DNA from: JAHBXL01 sp964409775
GTDB taxonomy: Bacteria > Planctomycetota > Phycisphaerae > Phycisphaerales > UBA1924
DNA: 64,000 nt
Assembly (NCBI GenBank): GCA_964409775.1
Contig: CAYPEI010000015.1
Span: 1 to 64,000, forward strand
Direction: 5' to 3'
How positions within the stretch are numbered: position 1 is the stretch's first letter; the number at the start of each line of letters is the position of its first letter. Below, in pieces: positions 1-8,173 of this stretch. The notes under the pieces are model-generated. The model saw only the letters and a program-made list of their open reading frames with translations, was not told where the DNA came from and searched no databases. Made by a program: the position numbers and the translations under genes.

Positions 1-155
1 CCCCCACCACCACCCCCACCGCCGCCACCGCCCGGCTGCGGCTGACCGGCGGCGCCGCCGCCGCCACGACCAGGTTGACCCTGCTGGCCAAAGCATGTGC
101 CGGCTGCAGCGACGATGGAGACAACAGCAAGAACAGTGGAAAGACGACGCGTCAT
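1..155 (-). CDS. N-terminal fragment of a secreted Gly-rich protein (runs off left edge)
   Basis: Only the first 51 codons are in the window. An ATG at 155-153 opens a typical Sec signal peptide: MTRR, then a hydrophobic core (LSTVLAVVSIVAAAG) and a likely cleavage site around CFGQ. After it the protein becomes a Gln/Gly/Pro low-complexity segment dominated by glycine up to the window edge. A GGAAG sequence 8 bases upstream can serve as ribosome binding site. The function cannot be told from the fragment. The glycine tract is encoded by GGT/GGC/GGG codons and gives the C-rich low-complexity look of the first 50 bases. It is read divergently from the SYLF gene at 378. Confidence 0.6.
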   Translation of the reverse strand, partial: MTRRLSTVLAVVSIVAAAGTCFGQQGQPGRGGGGAAGQPQPGGGGGGGGGG

Positions 156-377
156 AGAGTGGCTTCCGTGGGTATGAGGTGCGAATCACCGACTCGAAGG
201 CTGGATTTCAGGATAGAAGTCGAACCAGTGCTTGCTCAACGGGATGCTTCGATCGACATTGCAGTTGCCCAGAATAGGGGGATTGCAAGGCCCTCTCTCG
301 CTCGCAAGCATTTCACGAGCGCTGAAGGAGTGCTTCGTGATTCTCGCGCTCAGTCATCCCCACACAGGAGCGATTCC

Positions 378-944
378 ATGTTCTCTCTGACCGCCGGTTC
401 CGTCCGCGTGTTCGCCATTGCTTCCCTTGCTGGTGCGTTGCTGATCGCGCCATCAGGGTGCAGCACGGCACCCAAGTCGGACTCAGAGAAGGAAGTGCTC
501 GGCACCCGGGCGCGTGACGCGATGGCGGAGTTCAAGCGGGCGGACCCGAGCCTGCAGCGCATGCTCGACAAGGCCCACGGCTACGCGATCTTCCCGAGCG
601 TGGGCAAGGGCGCGGTCGGCGTCGGCGGGGCGTACGGACGCGGCGAGGTGTTCGAGGGCCAGGCGATGGTCGGCTACTGCGACCTTTCGCAGGGCACGAT
701 CGGATTCCAACTGGGCGGCCAGGAGTACATGGAACTGATCGTGTTTGAGACGAAGGCCGCGCTCGACTCTTTCAAGTCCAACACGTTTGAGTTCAGCGGC
801 CAGGCGTCCGCTGTCGCCGTGCGGGCCGGAGCGGCGGCGAACGCGCCCTACCAGAACGGCGTGGCCGTCTTTACGGCGACCAAGGCGGGGCTGATGTTCG
901 AGGCGTCGATCGGCGGTCAGCGGTTCACGTTCCAGCCGAAGTGA
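378..944 (+). CDS. SYLF/YSC84-type lipid-binding domain lipoprotein
   Basis: This 188-residue protein starts at an ATG preceded by CAGGAG. It has a lipoprotein signal with a lipobox ending in PSGC around residue 29, so it should be anchored in the outer or inner membrane facing the periplasm. The rest matches the SYLF (DUF500/YSC84) family: an N-terminal helix (TRARDAMAEFKRADP), the conserved AHGYAIFPSVGKGAVGVGG segment, a GRGEVFEG motif, and the ending LMFEASIGGQRFTFQP. In eukaryotes the domain binds phosphoinositides; the bacterial role is unclear. Longer readings that start upstream (from 75) would put the signal peptide inside the protein, so they were not used. Family call is firm, function is not. 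Confidence 0.85.
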   Translation: MFSLTAGSVRVFAIASLAGALLIAPSGCSTAPKSDSEKEVLGTRARDAMAEFKRADPSLQRMLDKAHGYAIFPSVGKGAVGVGGAYGRGEVFEGQAMVGYCDLSQGTIGFQLGGQEYMELIVFETKAALDSFKSNTFEFSGQASAVAVRAGAAANAPYQNGVAVFTATKAGLMFEASIGGQRFTFQPK

Positions 945-979
945 TCTTCGTACGTGCCCGGTGCGTGCAGCAGGGTCGA

Positions 980-1978
980 TCAGTGCGCCGCGGGCTCCCC
1001 AACCTCGGCGACGGTTTGGCGGGCGGCGTTGCGCGCATCGAACGCGGCGACGAGTTCTTCCTGCCACGGGTGCTCACCGAGCCACTGCACCCTGCCGTCC
1101 GCGACATCGCAGACCGCGCCGACGATCTTCAGTTTCCCCTCGCGGAGTTGTGCGCGGACGGGGCCGCTGGAGCGGATGAGGTCGAAGATGCTCTGCCAGA
1201 CGTTTTCGCGGACCGCGGCGGCCGCGAGTTCCGCGTCGTCGGCGGCGGGATTGGTCTTTCGAGCCCGGGCCACGGCGGGCTCGATGTGCTCGATGAGGCC
1301 CGTGATGTTGGGCGGGAAGGCGTGTCCGGTCGTCGTCGCGGCGGCAACGGCTCCGCACTTGGAGTGGCCCATGATGACCAGCAGCGGGACGTTCAGGTGC
1401 TCTGCGCCGTATTCGATGGTCCCGGCTTCGTTGGAACCGACGACGTTGCCGGCAACACGGAGCACGAAGAGTTCTCCCACGCCGCGGTCGAAGAGCCGCT
1501 CGACGGGCAACCGGGAATCGGCGCAGGTGAGGATGGTGGCGAACGGATGCTGACCGCCCTCGGCGGCCGCGCGGCGGCGCGAAGTCTCGGTCGCGGGCGA
1601 CGCGGTGTTCGCGGCGACCCATCGCTCGTTGCCTTCGCGGAGCAGGCGGAGGGCTTCCTCCGTCGAGATCGGGCCGTCGACGGCCTCGATGGCGGGCTTT
1701 GCGGGCTTGGCGGCGGGTTCCTTCTTTGAGGCGGCGGGGCCGGGACCGAACTCCGCGGGCGGCTTCGTCGCCGCGGGCGCCTTGGGCTCATCGGTCTTCG
1801 CGGTCTCCTTTGGCTGCTCGCTCTTGGCGGGCTCGGGCTTCGCCGCGGCCGGCTTTGTCGGCGCATGCGTTGCGGCCGGCGCATCGTGCGCGCCGTGGGT
1901 GTCGTCGAGCGCCCATCCACCGGCGGCAAAGACCGTCAGTCCGAGACCTGCGGCAAACATCCACGTGCGTGCGGCCAT
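980..1978 (-). CDS. Periplasmic beta-carbonic anhydrase with Ala/Pro/Lys linker
   Basis: The 332-residue product should interconvert CO2 and bicarbonate. The chosen ATG (1978) follows GAGGAG and begins a signal peptide (MAARTWMFAAGLGLTVFAAG), so the enzyme is exported. Residues about 27-100 are a low-complexity Ala/Pro/Lys/Thr linker. The catalytic domain follows, with the beta-class zinc ligands visible: Cys152 and Asp154 in CADSR, His205 and Cys208 in HSKCGAV. Asp154-Arg156 is the conserved dyad. The C-terminal part (EGKLKIVGAVCDVADGRVQWL) is also typical of the family. The long linker suggests a mature form tethered to a membrane or envelope structure, but there is no lipobox. Upstream in-frame starts as far as 2239 give a Pro/Arg-rich non-signal N-terminus and were rejected. 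Confidence 0.9.
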   Translation of the reverse strand: MAARTWMFAAGLGLTVFAAGGWALDDTHGAHDAPAATHAPTKPAAAKPEPAKSEQPKETAKTDEPKAPAATKPPAEFGPGPAASKKEPAAKPAKPAIEAVDGPISTEEALRLLREGNERWVAANTASPATETSRRRAAAEGGQHPFATILTCADSRLPVERLFDRGVGELFVLRVAGNVVGSNEAGTIEYGAEHLNVPLLVIMGHSKCGAVAAATTTGHAFPPNITGLIEHIEPAVARARKTNPAADDAELAAAAVRENVWQSIFDLIRSSGPVRAQLREGKLKIVGAVCDVADGRVQWLGEHPWQEELVAAFDARNAARQTVAEVGEPAAH

Positions 1979-2102
1979 GGGAAACTCCTCGCGGACAGGC
2001 GTTGTCCGTATCGACGGCGTATCGGACGGTTCGGCACAGGCCATGATGGAAGCGCCCGCGCGAGCGCGCGGTCTGGGGGGCGAAGACACCGGATGAGGTG
2101 GC

Positions 2103-2603
2103 TCAGTTCCGCGGCTTGGCCGGCTTGCGCTTCGCCGCCGCGCCGGCTTTCTTCGCGCGATCGGCCATGGCGGCAACACACGCGGCGATTCGGCGCTGGC
2201 GGGTCTCCGGCTTCTTGGCGCCGCTGACAGCCTCGGCATATTCCCGCTTGTGCGTGAAGGACATGCTGTCCCAGGTTTCCCACAGCGCGGCCGCTTTCAG
2301 GGCTCGCTTGAGATCGGGCGGGGCCTCGACGGTGCGCGGGGCTTGATCGAGTGTGAGCGTGATCTTGACGCGCTGCCCTCCCTTGACGCCGGCCGCGTCG
2401 CGGTTCGACTTGCGGAGCGGGATCCACCAGCATCCGCTCATGGCGCAGATCGTGGAGCGGTAACTGTGCTTCCCCACCTTGACGACGACCGGGGCGCGAA
2501 CCTTGCCGAACACCGGCTTGGGGTCAAACGGCACCTCGATCGCTGTCATGGATGAACTCTCGACATCGCTGAGGATCCTGGTCGTGTAAGTCCGTGCTGT
2601 CAT
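2103..2603 (-). CDS. DUF1905 / YdeI-OmdA family protein
   Basis: This 166-residue cytoplasmic protein pairs an N-terminal DUF1905-like beta domain (residues about 18-95, with the typical GCWWIPLRKSNRDAAGVKGG segment) with a C-terminal helical YdeI/OmdA segment (PDLKRALKAAALWETWDSM...THKREYAEAV...KKPETRQRRI). Family members have been linked to bacteriocin resistance in Salmonella and to heavy-metal or envelope stress, but the biochemical activity is unknown. The ATG at 2603 has GAGGAG 6 bases upstream and was preferred to an in-frame start 6 codons earlier. The C-terminus is Lys/Ala-rich. A second gene of the same helical family lies at 18824-19255. It is divergent from the PEP-CTERM-like gene at 2768. 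Confidence 0.8.
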   Translation of the reverse strand: MTARTYTTRILSDVESSSMTAIEVPFDPKPVFGKVRAPVVVKVGKHSYRSTICAMSGCWWIPLRKSNRDAAGVKGGQRVKITLTLDQAPRTVEAPPDLKRALKAAALWETWDSMSFTHKREYAEAVSGAKKPETRQRRIAACVAAMADRAKKAGAAAKRKPAKPRN

Positions 2604-2767
2604 CACACTGCTCCTCTTCACAACATCGAGATGCGGCCCACGCAGTTTACCTCGAACGACCCATTCAGACAGGTCTGTCCAAGTTGTCGCGACGGAGCAG
2701 GCTCGGTCCGCCGCCTTCGTACTTGGGTATGCGGCAACTGGTGACCGCCGCGAACAGGAGACAGGTG

Positions 2768-3601
2768 ATGACCCGCGGACTGGCCTGCATTTGTGGTTTG
2801 TGTGTGGGTGCTTCGGCGATTCCCGCGGCCGGAAGTGTCGGATACGGGATCACCTCGATCGGGAGCGTGTATGCCTTTGACACGCAGAATCCCGCCGCGA
2901 CGGCGTTCCGGGTGTCGGCCCCGGTGACGTCGGCCGACGGGGTGGCACGCGACCCGTCGACCGGGATGTTGTGGGCGATCGGCTGGAACGGAAACTTCTA
3001 CCGGATCGACCCCTCGGCCGGGACCTGGACAGCGGCCGGTCTTGTGCCGCGGCCGGGGAATACGGGGTTCTACAAGGACCTCTCGTGGGACCCTGTGAAC
3101 AGCCGACTTCTGGCGACTCATCTTGGGACGGCCGGAAGCAGCAGCGTGAACCGGATCGTCGTGATCGACCCGATCACCGTGCAGCACACGGTCCTGGCGG
3201 AGATCACAGGCCTCGCGGGGTTTGGACCGCAGGCGCTCGGGTTGGCGGTCGACGGCCGCGGGTTTGCGTCGATCTTCAACTTCGCGGACGCTTCGATCTA
3301 CGACCTGGGTGCGGTTCCGATCACTCCGGTCGGCACCATGCCTGCAACGAGACGGCCAGTGCAGAGTTTCCCGATCGGCTTTGAGATACTCGGGTTGGAA
3401 TACGACCAGTCCAGCGGTCAGTTGTACGCTTCAGGGCAGGGTCTGTACGAGATCCGCACGGACGGCACAGCCTCGCTCCAGCCGGGGTTCGGCTCACCGA
3501 GTTTCTTCGACATGACGTTTGTCCCCGCGCCGAGCGCGGGCTGGCTCGCGGTCGCCACGACGGCGCTGGTCGGAGCCCGAAGACGCTCGCGGCCTCGCTG
3601 A
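2768..3601 (+). CDS. Secreted PEP-CTERM-like protein, predicted beta-propeller
   Basis: A 277-residue exported protein. The ATG at 2768 has AGGAG 7 bases upstream and opens a signal peptide (MTRGLACICGLCVGASAIPAAG). The mature part has repeated short beta-rich segments of the type DPSTGMLWAIGW, DPVNSRLLATHL and DQSSGQLYASGQ, consistent with a small propeller or lactonase-like fold. The C-terminus has the three-part sorting signal layout: VPAPS, a hydrophobic stretch (AGWLAVATTALVGA) and a basic tail RRRSRPR. That is the PEP-CTERM-type arrangement in which an exosortase processes the tail during export of surface proteins. No exosortase gene is in this window. The longer reading from 2594 has no export signal at its start. 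Confidence 0.75.
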   Translation: MTRGLACICGLCVGASAIPAAGSVGYGITSIGSVYAFDTQNPAATAFRVSAPVTSADGVARDPSTGMLWAIGWNGNFYRIDPSAGTWTAAGLVPRPGNTGFYKDLSWDPVNSRLLATHLGTAGSSSVNRIVVIDPITVQHTVLAEITGLAGFGPQALGLAVDGRGFASIFNFADASIYDLGAVPITPVGTMPATRRPVQSFPIGFEILGLEYDQSSGQLYASGQGLYEIRTDGTASLQPGFGSPSFFDMTFVPAPSAGWLAVATTALVGARRRSRPR

Positions 3602-3670
3602 AAGACGCGGGACGAGTGTGATGGATGAACGCGTTCCGCAACGGGCGCGCGTTGCACAGGACCCGCGACT

Positions 3671-4444
3671 TCACGGTGCGAAGCCGCTCACCAGTGTTTG
3701 GGCGAACTCATCGACCGGAAGGGCTTTGCTCCAGAACCACCCTTGCCCGGAATCGACGCCGGCGGCGCGCACGAACAGGGCCTGCTCGGCGGTTTCGATG
3801 CCCTCGGCCGTGACTCTGGCCCGGAGCGCTCCGGCGAGGGCGATGACGCCGCGGAGCAGACGCTCGGCGAGCGGATCCTTGAGCAGAGGCACGATCTGGG
3901 AGCGGTCGATCTTGAGGATGTCAAACTCCAGCCCCATGATCTGCATGAGGCCGGACTGGCCGGTTCCAAAGTCGTCAACCGCGACGCGGATCCCGGACCT
4001 GCGTGCCTCGGCGAGCGCGGCGCGGCCGACATCGGTCATCGCCTGCCGCTCGGTGATCTCGCAGACGAACCGTTCCAGGTAGCGGTCGAGGCCGAGGCGG
4101 GGAAGCAGTTCGGCGATGATGCCGCTGCCGAGCGTGACCGGGGGGACATTCACGCTGACGTAGAAGCGCCGCTCGCGGTCAAACAGCGGGAGCATGTCGC
4201 TCGCGATCGCTTCGAACTGTCGTTGCAGGAGCGTCGCGAGCGCGGACGGGTCGGACTCGATCCGATCAATGAGGCCATCGGCCGCGGGAGACGCGAGGGA
4301 ACCATCGGGCTTGACGAACCGGATGAGCGCCTCGCATCCGACGACGCGGCCGGAGGTCAGATCGACCACGGGCTGATAGTGCATGCGCAGCGGGGGAACC
4401 TGCGGCGCGGGCGGCGGGGGTGGGGAGCCGGCGGGCGGGGTCAT
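3671..4444 (-). CDS. EAL-domain cyclic-di-GMP phosphodiesterase (stand-alone)
   Basis: This 257-residue protein is almost all EAL domain. A Pro-rich N-terminus (residues 1-18) leads into MHYQPVVDLTSGRVVGCEALIRF. The residues needed for metal-dependent hydrolysis of c-di-GMP to pGpG are all visible: Glu38 of EAL, Asn in SVNVPP, Glu in CEITER, the Asp pair in VDDFGTG, Lys in ILKIDR, Glu in TAEGIET and Gln in GQGWFWSKAL. It should therefore be an active phosphodiesterase. There is no GGDEF, PAS or membrane segment, so input must come from a partner. Its ATG overlaps the stop of the upstream Lys/Ala-rich gene as ATGA, which implies translational coupling. Confidence 0.9.
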   Translation of the reverse strand: MTPPAGSPPPPPAPQVPPLRMHYQPVVDLTSGRVVGCEALIRFVKPDGSLASPAADGLIDRIESDPSALATLLQRQFEAIASDMLPLFDRERRFYVSVNVPPVTLGSGIIAELLPRLGLDRYLERFVCEITERQAMTDVGRAALAEARRSGIRVAVDDFGTGQSGLMQIMGLEFDILKIDRSQIVPLLKDPLAERLLRGVIALAGALRARVTAEGIETAEQALFVRAAGVDSGQGWFWSKALPVDEFAQTLVSGFAP

Positions 4445-5208
4445 TCGGCGGGCCCCGGACGTTTCTCGCCCCGCTGCGCGGCATCGCGACGACCCTGGGC
4501 GTGGCGCCCGGCCCTGCTGGCGTGGCCGCCGATGCGCGCGTTCGCGGTGACGGCGAGCATGTTCGCCACGCGCTTGCCCGCCGAGCGATCGGCCCGGGAC
4601 TTGAGCATGCGGTTCCGGACTTCCGTCTCGCGGACCAACTCGCCGAGATTCGACGAGTGATCGAGTTCTGGTCTGGAGGCGGACGCGGAGTGGCCGGCAT
4701 CGGCTGCCGGTGCGCCCTGGTGCTCCAGCAGCAGTTGCGTGCGCCGGGGACGGCTCCCCCGATGCGTCAGGGGATTTCGGCGCACAGCCGGCGCTGCCGA
4801 AGGCACTGCCTTGGCGACGGGCTGGCCGGCGCCGGCGGCCTTCCGCGGACGTGCCGGACGGGAGGCGCCTCGAGTCTTTCGCGGTGCAGACTTCGCCGCC
4901 TTGCGCCTCGAAACGGGCTTGCGCTTGCCGGAAACCCGACGCAGGGCGGCCTTCTCGAGTTTGTCCAGCCGCGCGCGCAGCCGCTTGGCGGCAGATTCGA
5001 ACGCGGCGGCCTTCGCCTTGGCGGCCGCGGCGTTGGCCTTGATCGCCTTCCGGGCCTGGGCCTTCATCTTCGACGCCAGAGCCTCAGCCTTCTTGAGCAT
5101 GGGGCGGAGTTTGGACTCTTCAAGACGGGCGATGTTCCGGACGGCCGCGCTCTCGAGGAACTTGTGTTCCAGATCGGTGCAGAGTTTTCGGAGATTGATT
5201 GAGGCCAT
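4441..5208 (-). CDS. Lys/Ala/Arg-rich basic protein coupled to EAL gene
   Basis: The 255-residue product begins MASINLRKLCTDLEHKFLES after a GGAG site. Residues about 30-90 form a charged Ala-rich helix, probably a coiled coil. From about 90 to 150 it is a histone H1-like stretch of Lys, Arg, Ala and Pro (RKPVSRRKAAKSAPRK and similar), and the C-terminal half is rich in Arg and Ala. The composition suggests nucleic acid binding or a charged scaffold, but no domain family is recognised. The 4-base overlap with the EAL gene downstream makes joint expression nearly certain, so a c-di-GMP link is plausible. The in-frame extension to 5298 lacks a ribosome binding site and was not used. Confidence 0.6.
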   Translation of the reverse strand: MASINLRKLCTDLEHKFLESAAVRNIARLEESKLRPMLKKAEALASKMKAQARKAIKANAAAAKAKAAAFESAAKRLRARLDKLEKAALRRVSGKRKPVSRRKAAKSAPRKTRGASRPARPRKAAGAGQPVAKAVPSAAPAVRRNPLTHRGSRPRRTQLLLEHQGAPAADAGHSASASRPELDHSSNLGELVRETEVRNRMLKSRADRSAGKRVANMLAVTANARIGGHASRAGRHAQGRRDAAQRGEKRPGPAE

Positions 5209-5387
5209 CTCAGCGACTCCAAGAAAATGGGAGTGAGTCGGATTCAGTGAAAGTGCTCGATCGCGTCGCGTTGGTGCGCGCCCGACAACAGTGCTCAACC
5301 GGCAACGCCGCGGGGCGGGACCGTACTGCCCAGTTTATCGTGTTGACTCGGACGCGGCGACGAGACGGGCCGCGGCGCGGGGCGACG

Positions 5388-5816
5388 TTACACGGCCCGC
5401 TCGATGCGGCGGGGCGGGGGCTTGATCAACTCCGGCTCGGGCTCATCGGGGTTCCAGCCCTTGCCTTTCCACGGCTTGCCGCACTCCGGGCAGATCAGTC
5501 CGGCAGGGTCGAGACCGCTGAAGTCGTAGAAGCACCGCGAGCAGTGATACTCGCCGGGCGGCCTTCGCGGCAGGCAGAAGATGAACAGCCCGCCGCCGCC
5601 GACCAGCGCGGTGTACGGCCACAGAAGGATGAGCAGCATGTTGGCGCCGCGTCCGGACCATTGGCCGCGCTCCCCGCCGAGAAGATGATTGAGCGCGATC
5701 AGCAGGAGCATGGCGGCCGCCAGCACCCCAAGGCCGGTCCATTGCCGACGGAACCGCATGGCGGCGTACCAGACAAGCACGGCATAGACGACGGGCAGGA
5801 TCACGGTGTTCACCAT
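5388..5816 (-). CDS. Small membrane protein with C-terminal zinc ribbon
   Basis: A 142-residue protein with three predicted membrane helices (about residues 5-20, 29-46 and 60-82) followed by a cytoplasmic zinc ribbon, CSRC and CPEC spaced 15 residues apart, with the sequence YDFSGLDPAGLICPECG. This membrane-plus-ribbon design is common in Planctomycetota proteins of unknown function. The tail is Pro/Arg-rich. A related but larger protein with two ribbon pairs is encoded at 18113-18805. No function can be assigned. Confidence 0.65.
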   Translation of the reverse strand: MVNTVILPVVYAVLVWYAAMRFRRQWTGLGVLAAAMLLLIALNHLLGGERGQWSGRGANMLLILLWPYTALVGGGGLFIFCLPRRPPGEYHCSRCFYDFSGLDPAGLICPECGKPWKGKGWNPDEPEPELIKPPPRRIERAV

Positions 5817-5896
5817 CGGCGCGGGCGGCGGAACTGCGCCGGATGATATTCGCTTTCAGCGCGAGCGCAGCCCGGACAAGCCGTGGGCCGGCAGGC

Positions 5897-6997
5897 TCAC
5901 TTCCCGGCCTGGAAGAACGTTTTCAGCGAGTCGTAGATGTCGTCGCGGCCGTTGACGCGGCTGACAACGACCTTGCCGCCGGACTCGCCGCCGAACGACT
6001 CGCGGAGGATGTTGATGAAGTTGCCGCTGCCATAGGGGCTGGCGACCTGGCAATAGCCGAACATGTTGCAGACAGGGGCGAGGTTCTTCTCCAGCAGTTG
6101 AACGCACAGGCGGTTGTCGGCCTCGGAGGAGTTGTCGCCATCGGAAAAGTGGAACAGGTAGATGTTCCAGTCCGCGGCGTCGTAGGAGGCCTCGAGGATC
6201 TCCTGGGCCTTCTGGAGCGCGCTGCTGATGCGTGTGCCGCCGTCCTCGCGGACGGTGAAGAACGTCTTGCGGTCGACCTCGTGGGCCTGGACATCGTGCA
6301 CGATGTACCGGGACTCGATTCCCTCGTAGTTCCGCCGCAGCCAGGTGTCGATCCAGAAGGCCTCGAGCCGGACGAGTTCCTTCTGCTCATCGCCCATCGA
6401 GCCGGAAACGTCCATCATGTAGATGATGACGGCGTTGGACTGCGGCTTCTTGACCTCGTTCCACGACCGGAAGCGCAGGTCGCGTTTGATGGGAACGATG
6501 ACCGGGTTCTCGGGGTCATAGGTGCCCAGCGCGAGTTGGCGCTTGAGCGCCTCGCGGAACGTGCGCTTGTACACGCGGAGTGACTGCGGGCCGACAGGCC
6601 GGATGCCGCTGTACTTGTCGCGGATGGTGGTGAGCCGGTGCTCGCCCTTGGGCTGGATGCGCGGGAGTTGGAGTTCCTGTCCGAGGATGTCGGCCAGTTC
6701 GTCGAGCGAAACATCGACCTCGAGGATGTGCTTGCCGGGCTTGTCGCCGCCGCTGTCCTTCTGACCCGAGCCCTGCGCCGCATCGCCCTCTTCACCCTCA
6801 CCCATGCCGACGCCCGACGAGTTGTCTCCATACCGGAACGTGGGGATGTCGATGTCGTGGACCGGGATGGAGACGAGGCGGTCACCTTCGCGGGCGATCA
6901 GTTCGCCGCGGGAAATGAACCGGCGCAGGTCCTTGCGGATCTTGCCGCGGACGATCTGCCGGAATCGCTGATGGTCCTGTTCGATCTTGTTGACCAT
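5897..6997 (-). CDS. DUF444 (YeaH/YhbH) family VWA protein
   Basis: This 366-residue protein starts at an ATG with AGGGAG upstream and carries the full family signature: N-terminal DQHRFRQIVRGKIR-type helix, a central Gly/Asp-rich loop (about 58-88), and a von Willebrand A domain with a complete MIDAS metal site DVSGSMGD at about 196-203, then YIVHDVQAHEVD and LFHFSDGDN. Relatives are usually found beside the PrkA Ser kinase and SpoVR and are linked to stress adaptation and sporulation. Neither partner is next to it here. The 5' extension of the reading frame to 7879 is a shadow of the neighbouring membrane protein gene. Confidence 0.9.
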   Translation of the reverse strand: MVNKIEQDHQRFRQIVRGKIRKDLRRFISRGELIAREGDRLVSIPVHDIDIPTFRYGDNSSGVGMGEGEEGDAAQGSGQKDSGGDKPGKHILEVDVSLDELADILGQELQLPRIQPKGEHRLTTIRDKYSGIRPVGPQSLRVYKRTFREALKRQLALGTYDPENPVIVPIKRDLRFRSWNEVKKPQSNAVIIYMMDVSGSMGDEQKELVRLEAFWIDTWLRRNYEGIESRYIVHDVQAHEVDRKTFFTVREDGGTRISSALQKAQEILEASYDAADWNIYLFHFSDGDNSSEADNRLCVQLLEKNLAPVCNMFGYCQVASPYGSGNFINILRESFGGESGGKVVVSRVNGRDDIYDSLKTFFQAGK

Positions 6998-7194
6998 GAT
7001 CTCCCTGAGAGGCGGTGCGCACCAAGAGCGCACAGGTTGCATCGGTCCGCGGCGGCCGACACTGCAAAGCCTGACTGAGCGATGCGGAATGCCGGGGCGA
7101 AACGACCCGCGGATGCCACTGAAATACGAACAAGGGCCCCACCGCGATCCCCGCGCGTGACAACGACCGACTTGGCCGCCCGGCCTGTCAGGTG

Positions 7195-8172
7195 TTATAC
7201 GGACGATGACGCCGCCGGGTGCGTCGGGGCGCCCGATCGGGCGGATCGCGTGCGCCTCATGAGCCAGAGACTCGCCAGCACTCCGAGCGGCACGGCGACC
7301 AGGAGTTCGGCCGCTCGGTTGGCCAGATCGGCGGCGACACCGGGGGTGACACTGGCCATCGACACGGCGTGGCCCGGGTTCGACGCAGCCCCGAGCAGAC
7401 CGTGGACCGCCCCGACCGCCCATTCCCGAAGGCCGATCGGGATCGGCGAGAGCATGGCGGCCTGGCTGGCGGCCGTCACCGCCGCGGCCTCGGTGAGATC
7501 GAGCGGGCTTCCGACCAGCGTGAACAGGCAGAGGTACCGGACGATCCAGAGGGTCATGTCGAGCAGCCGGAACCCGAAGGCGGCGGCGAGGCACGGCACG
7601 AGCGGGCTTCGGCGGGTGGCGGCCGCCCGGTGCCGGAGCAGAAGGCCGGCGACGGCGATCACCGCTCCCGCCGCGAGGAGCAAGGCGATCGCGGTGGACG
7701 CGCCGAGCGGGGCGCAGAGCATGGCGACGAGGACCATGATGCCGAGGGCGGCGACACCGCAGACGAACTGCTCGACGATCACTCGCAGAGAGGCGGTGAT
7801 CGGGATGCCGTTCACAGCGCGGTGATAGCCGACGCGGCCCACCAGGCCCGGGCGGAGCGGAAGGTGATTCAGCAGCCAACTCGAAACGATCAACGCGACC
7901 ATTTCGAGAAACCCGATCGGCCCGAAGCGGGACGTGAGCGACCAGAACGAAGCGGAGATCACCAGGATGTTGACGAGCGGCAGCAGAATGACCGCGACGA
8001 CGAGCCAGGGGCTGGCGGTGCGTGCGGCGGCGATGGCATCACGCAGCGCGTCGGTTCGTCCGGAGACGGCGATCACCGCCGCGACGAGCATCAGGAGGCC
8101 GATGGCGTAGGCGGCAACCCTGCGAACCGCCGACCTGCCGGGCCTGGGCGAAGGCTCGCCGATGCTTGCCAT
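7195..8172 (-). CDS. Lysylphosphatidylglycerol synthase TM-region (UPF0104) family membrane protein
   Basis: The 325-residue product has about eight hydrophobic helices and matches the flippase-like transmembrane domain family (LPG_synthase_TM, formerly UPF0104): WLLNHLPLRPGLVGRVGYHR in the middle and SPIPIGLREWAVGAVHGLLG towards the C-terminus. Family members without the aminoacyltransferase domain are thought to move lipids or lipid-linked intermediates. Its ATG lies one base after the TAG stop of the upstream TPR gene (TAGCATG), so the two are translationally coupled. Confidence 0.75.
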   Translation of the reverse strand: MASIGEPSPRPGRSAVRRVAAYAIGLLMLVAAVIAVSGRTDALRDAIAAARTASPWLVVAVILLPLVNILVISASFWSLTSRFGPIGFLEMVALIVSSWLLNHLPLRPGLVGRVGYHRAVNGIPITASLRVIVEQFVCGVAALGIMVLVAMLCAPLGASTAIALLLAAGAVIAVAGLLLRHRAAATRRSPLVPCLAAAFGFRLLDMTLWIVRYLCLFTLVGSPLDLTEAAAVTAASQAAMLSPIPIGLREWAVGAVHGLLGAASNPGHAVSMASVTPGVAADLANRAAELLVAVPLGVLASLWLMRRTRSARSGAPTHPAASSSV

Positions 8173-8173
8173 G

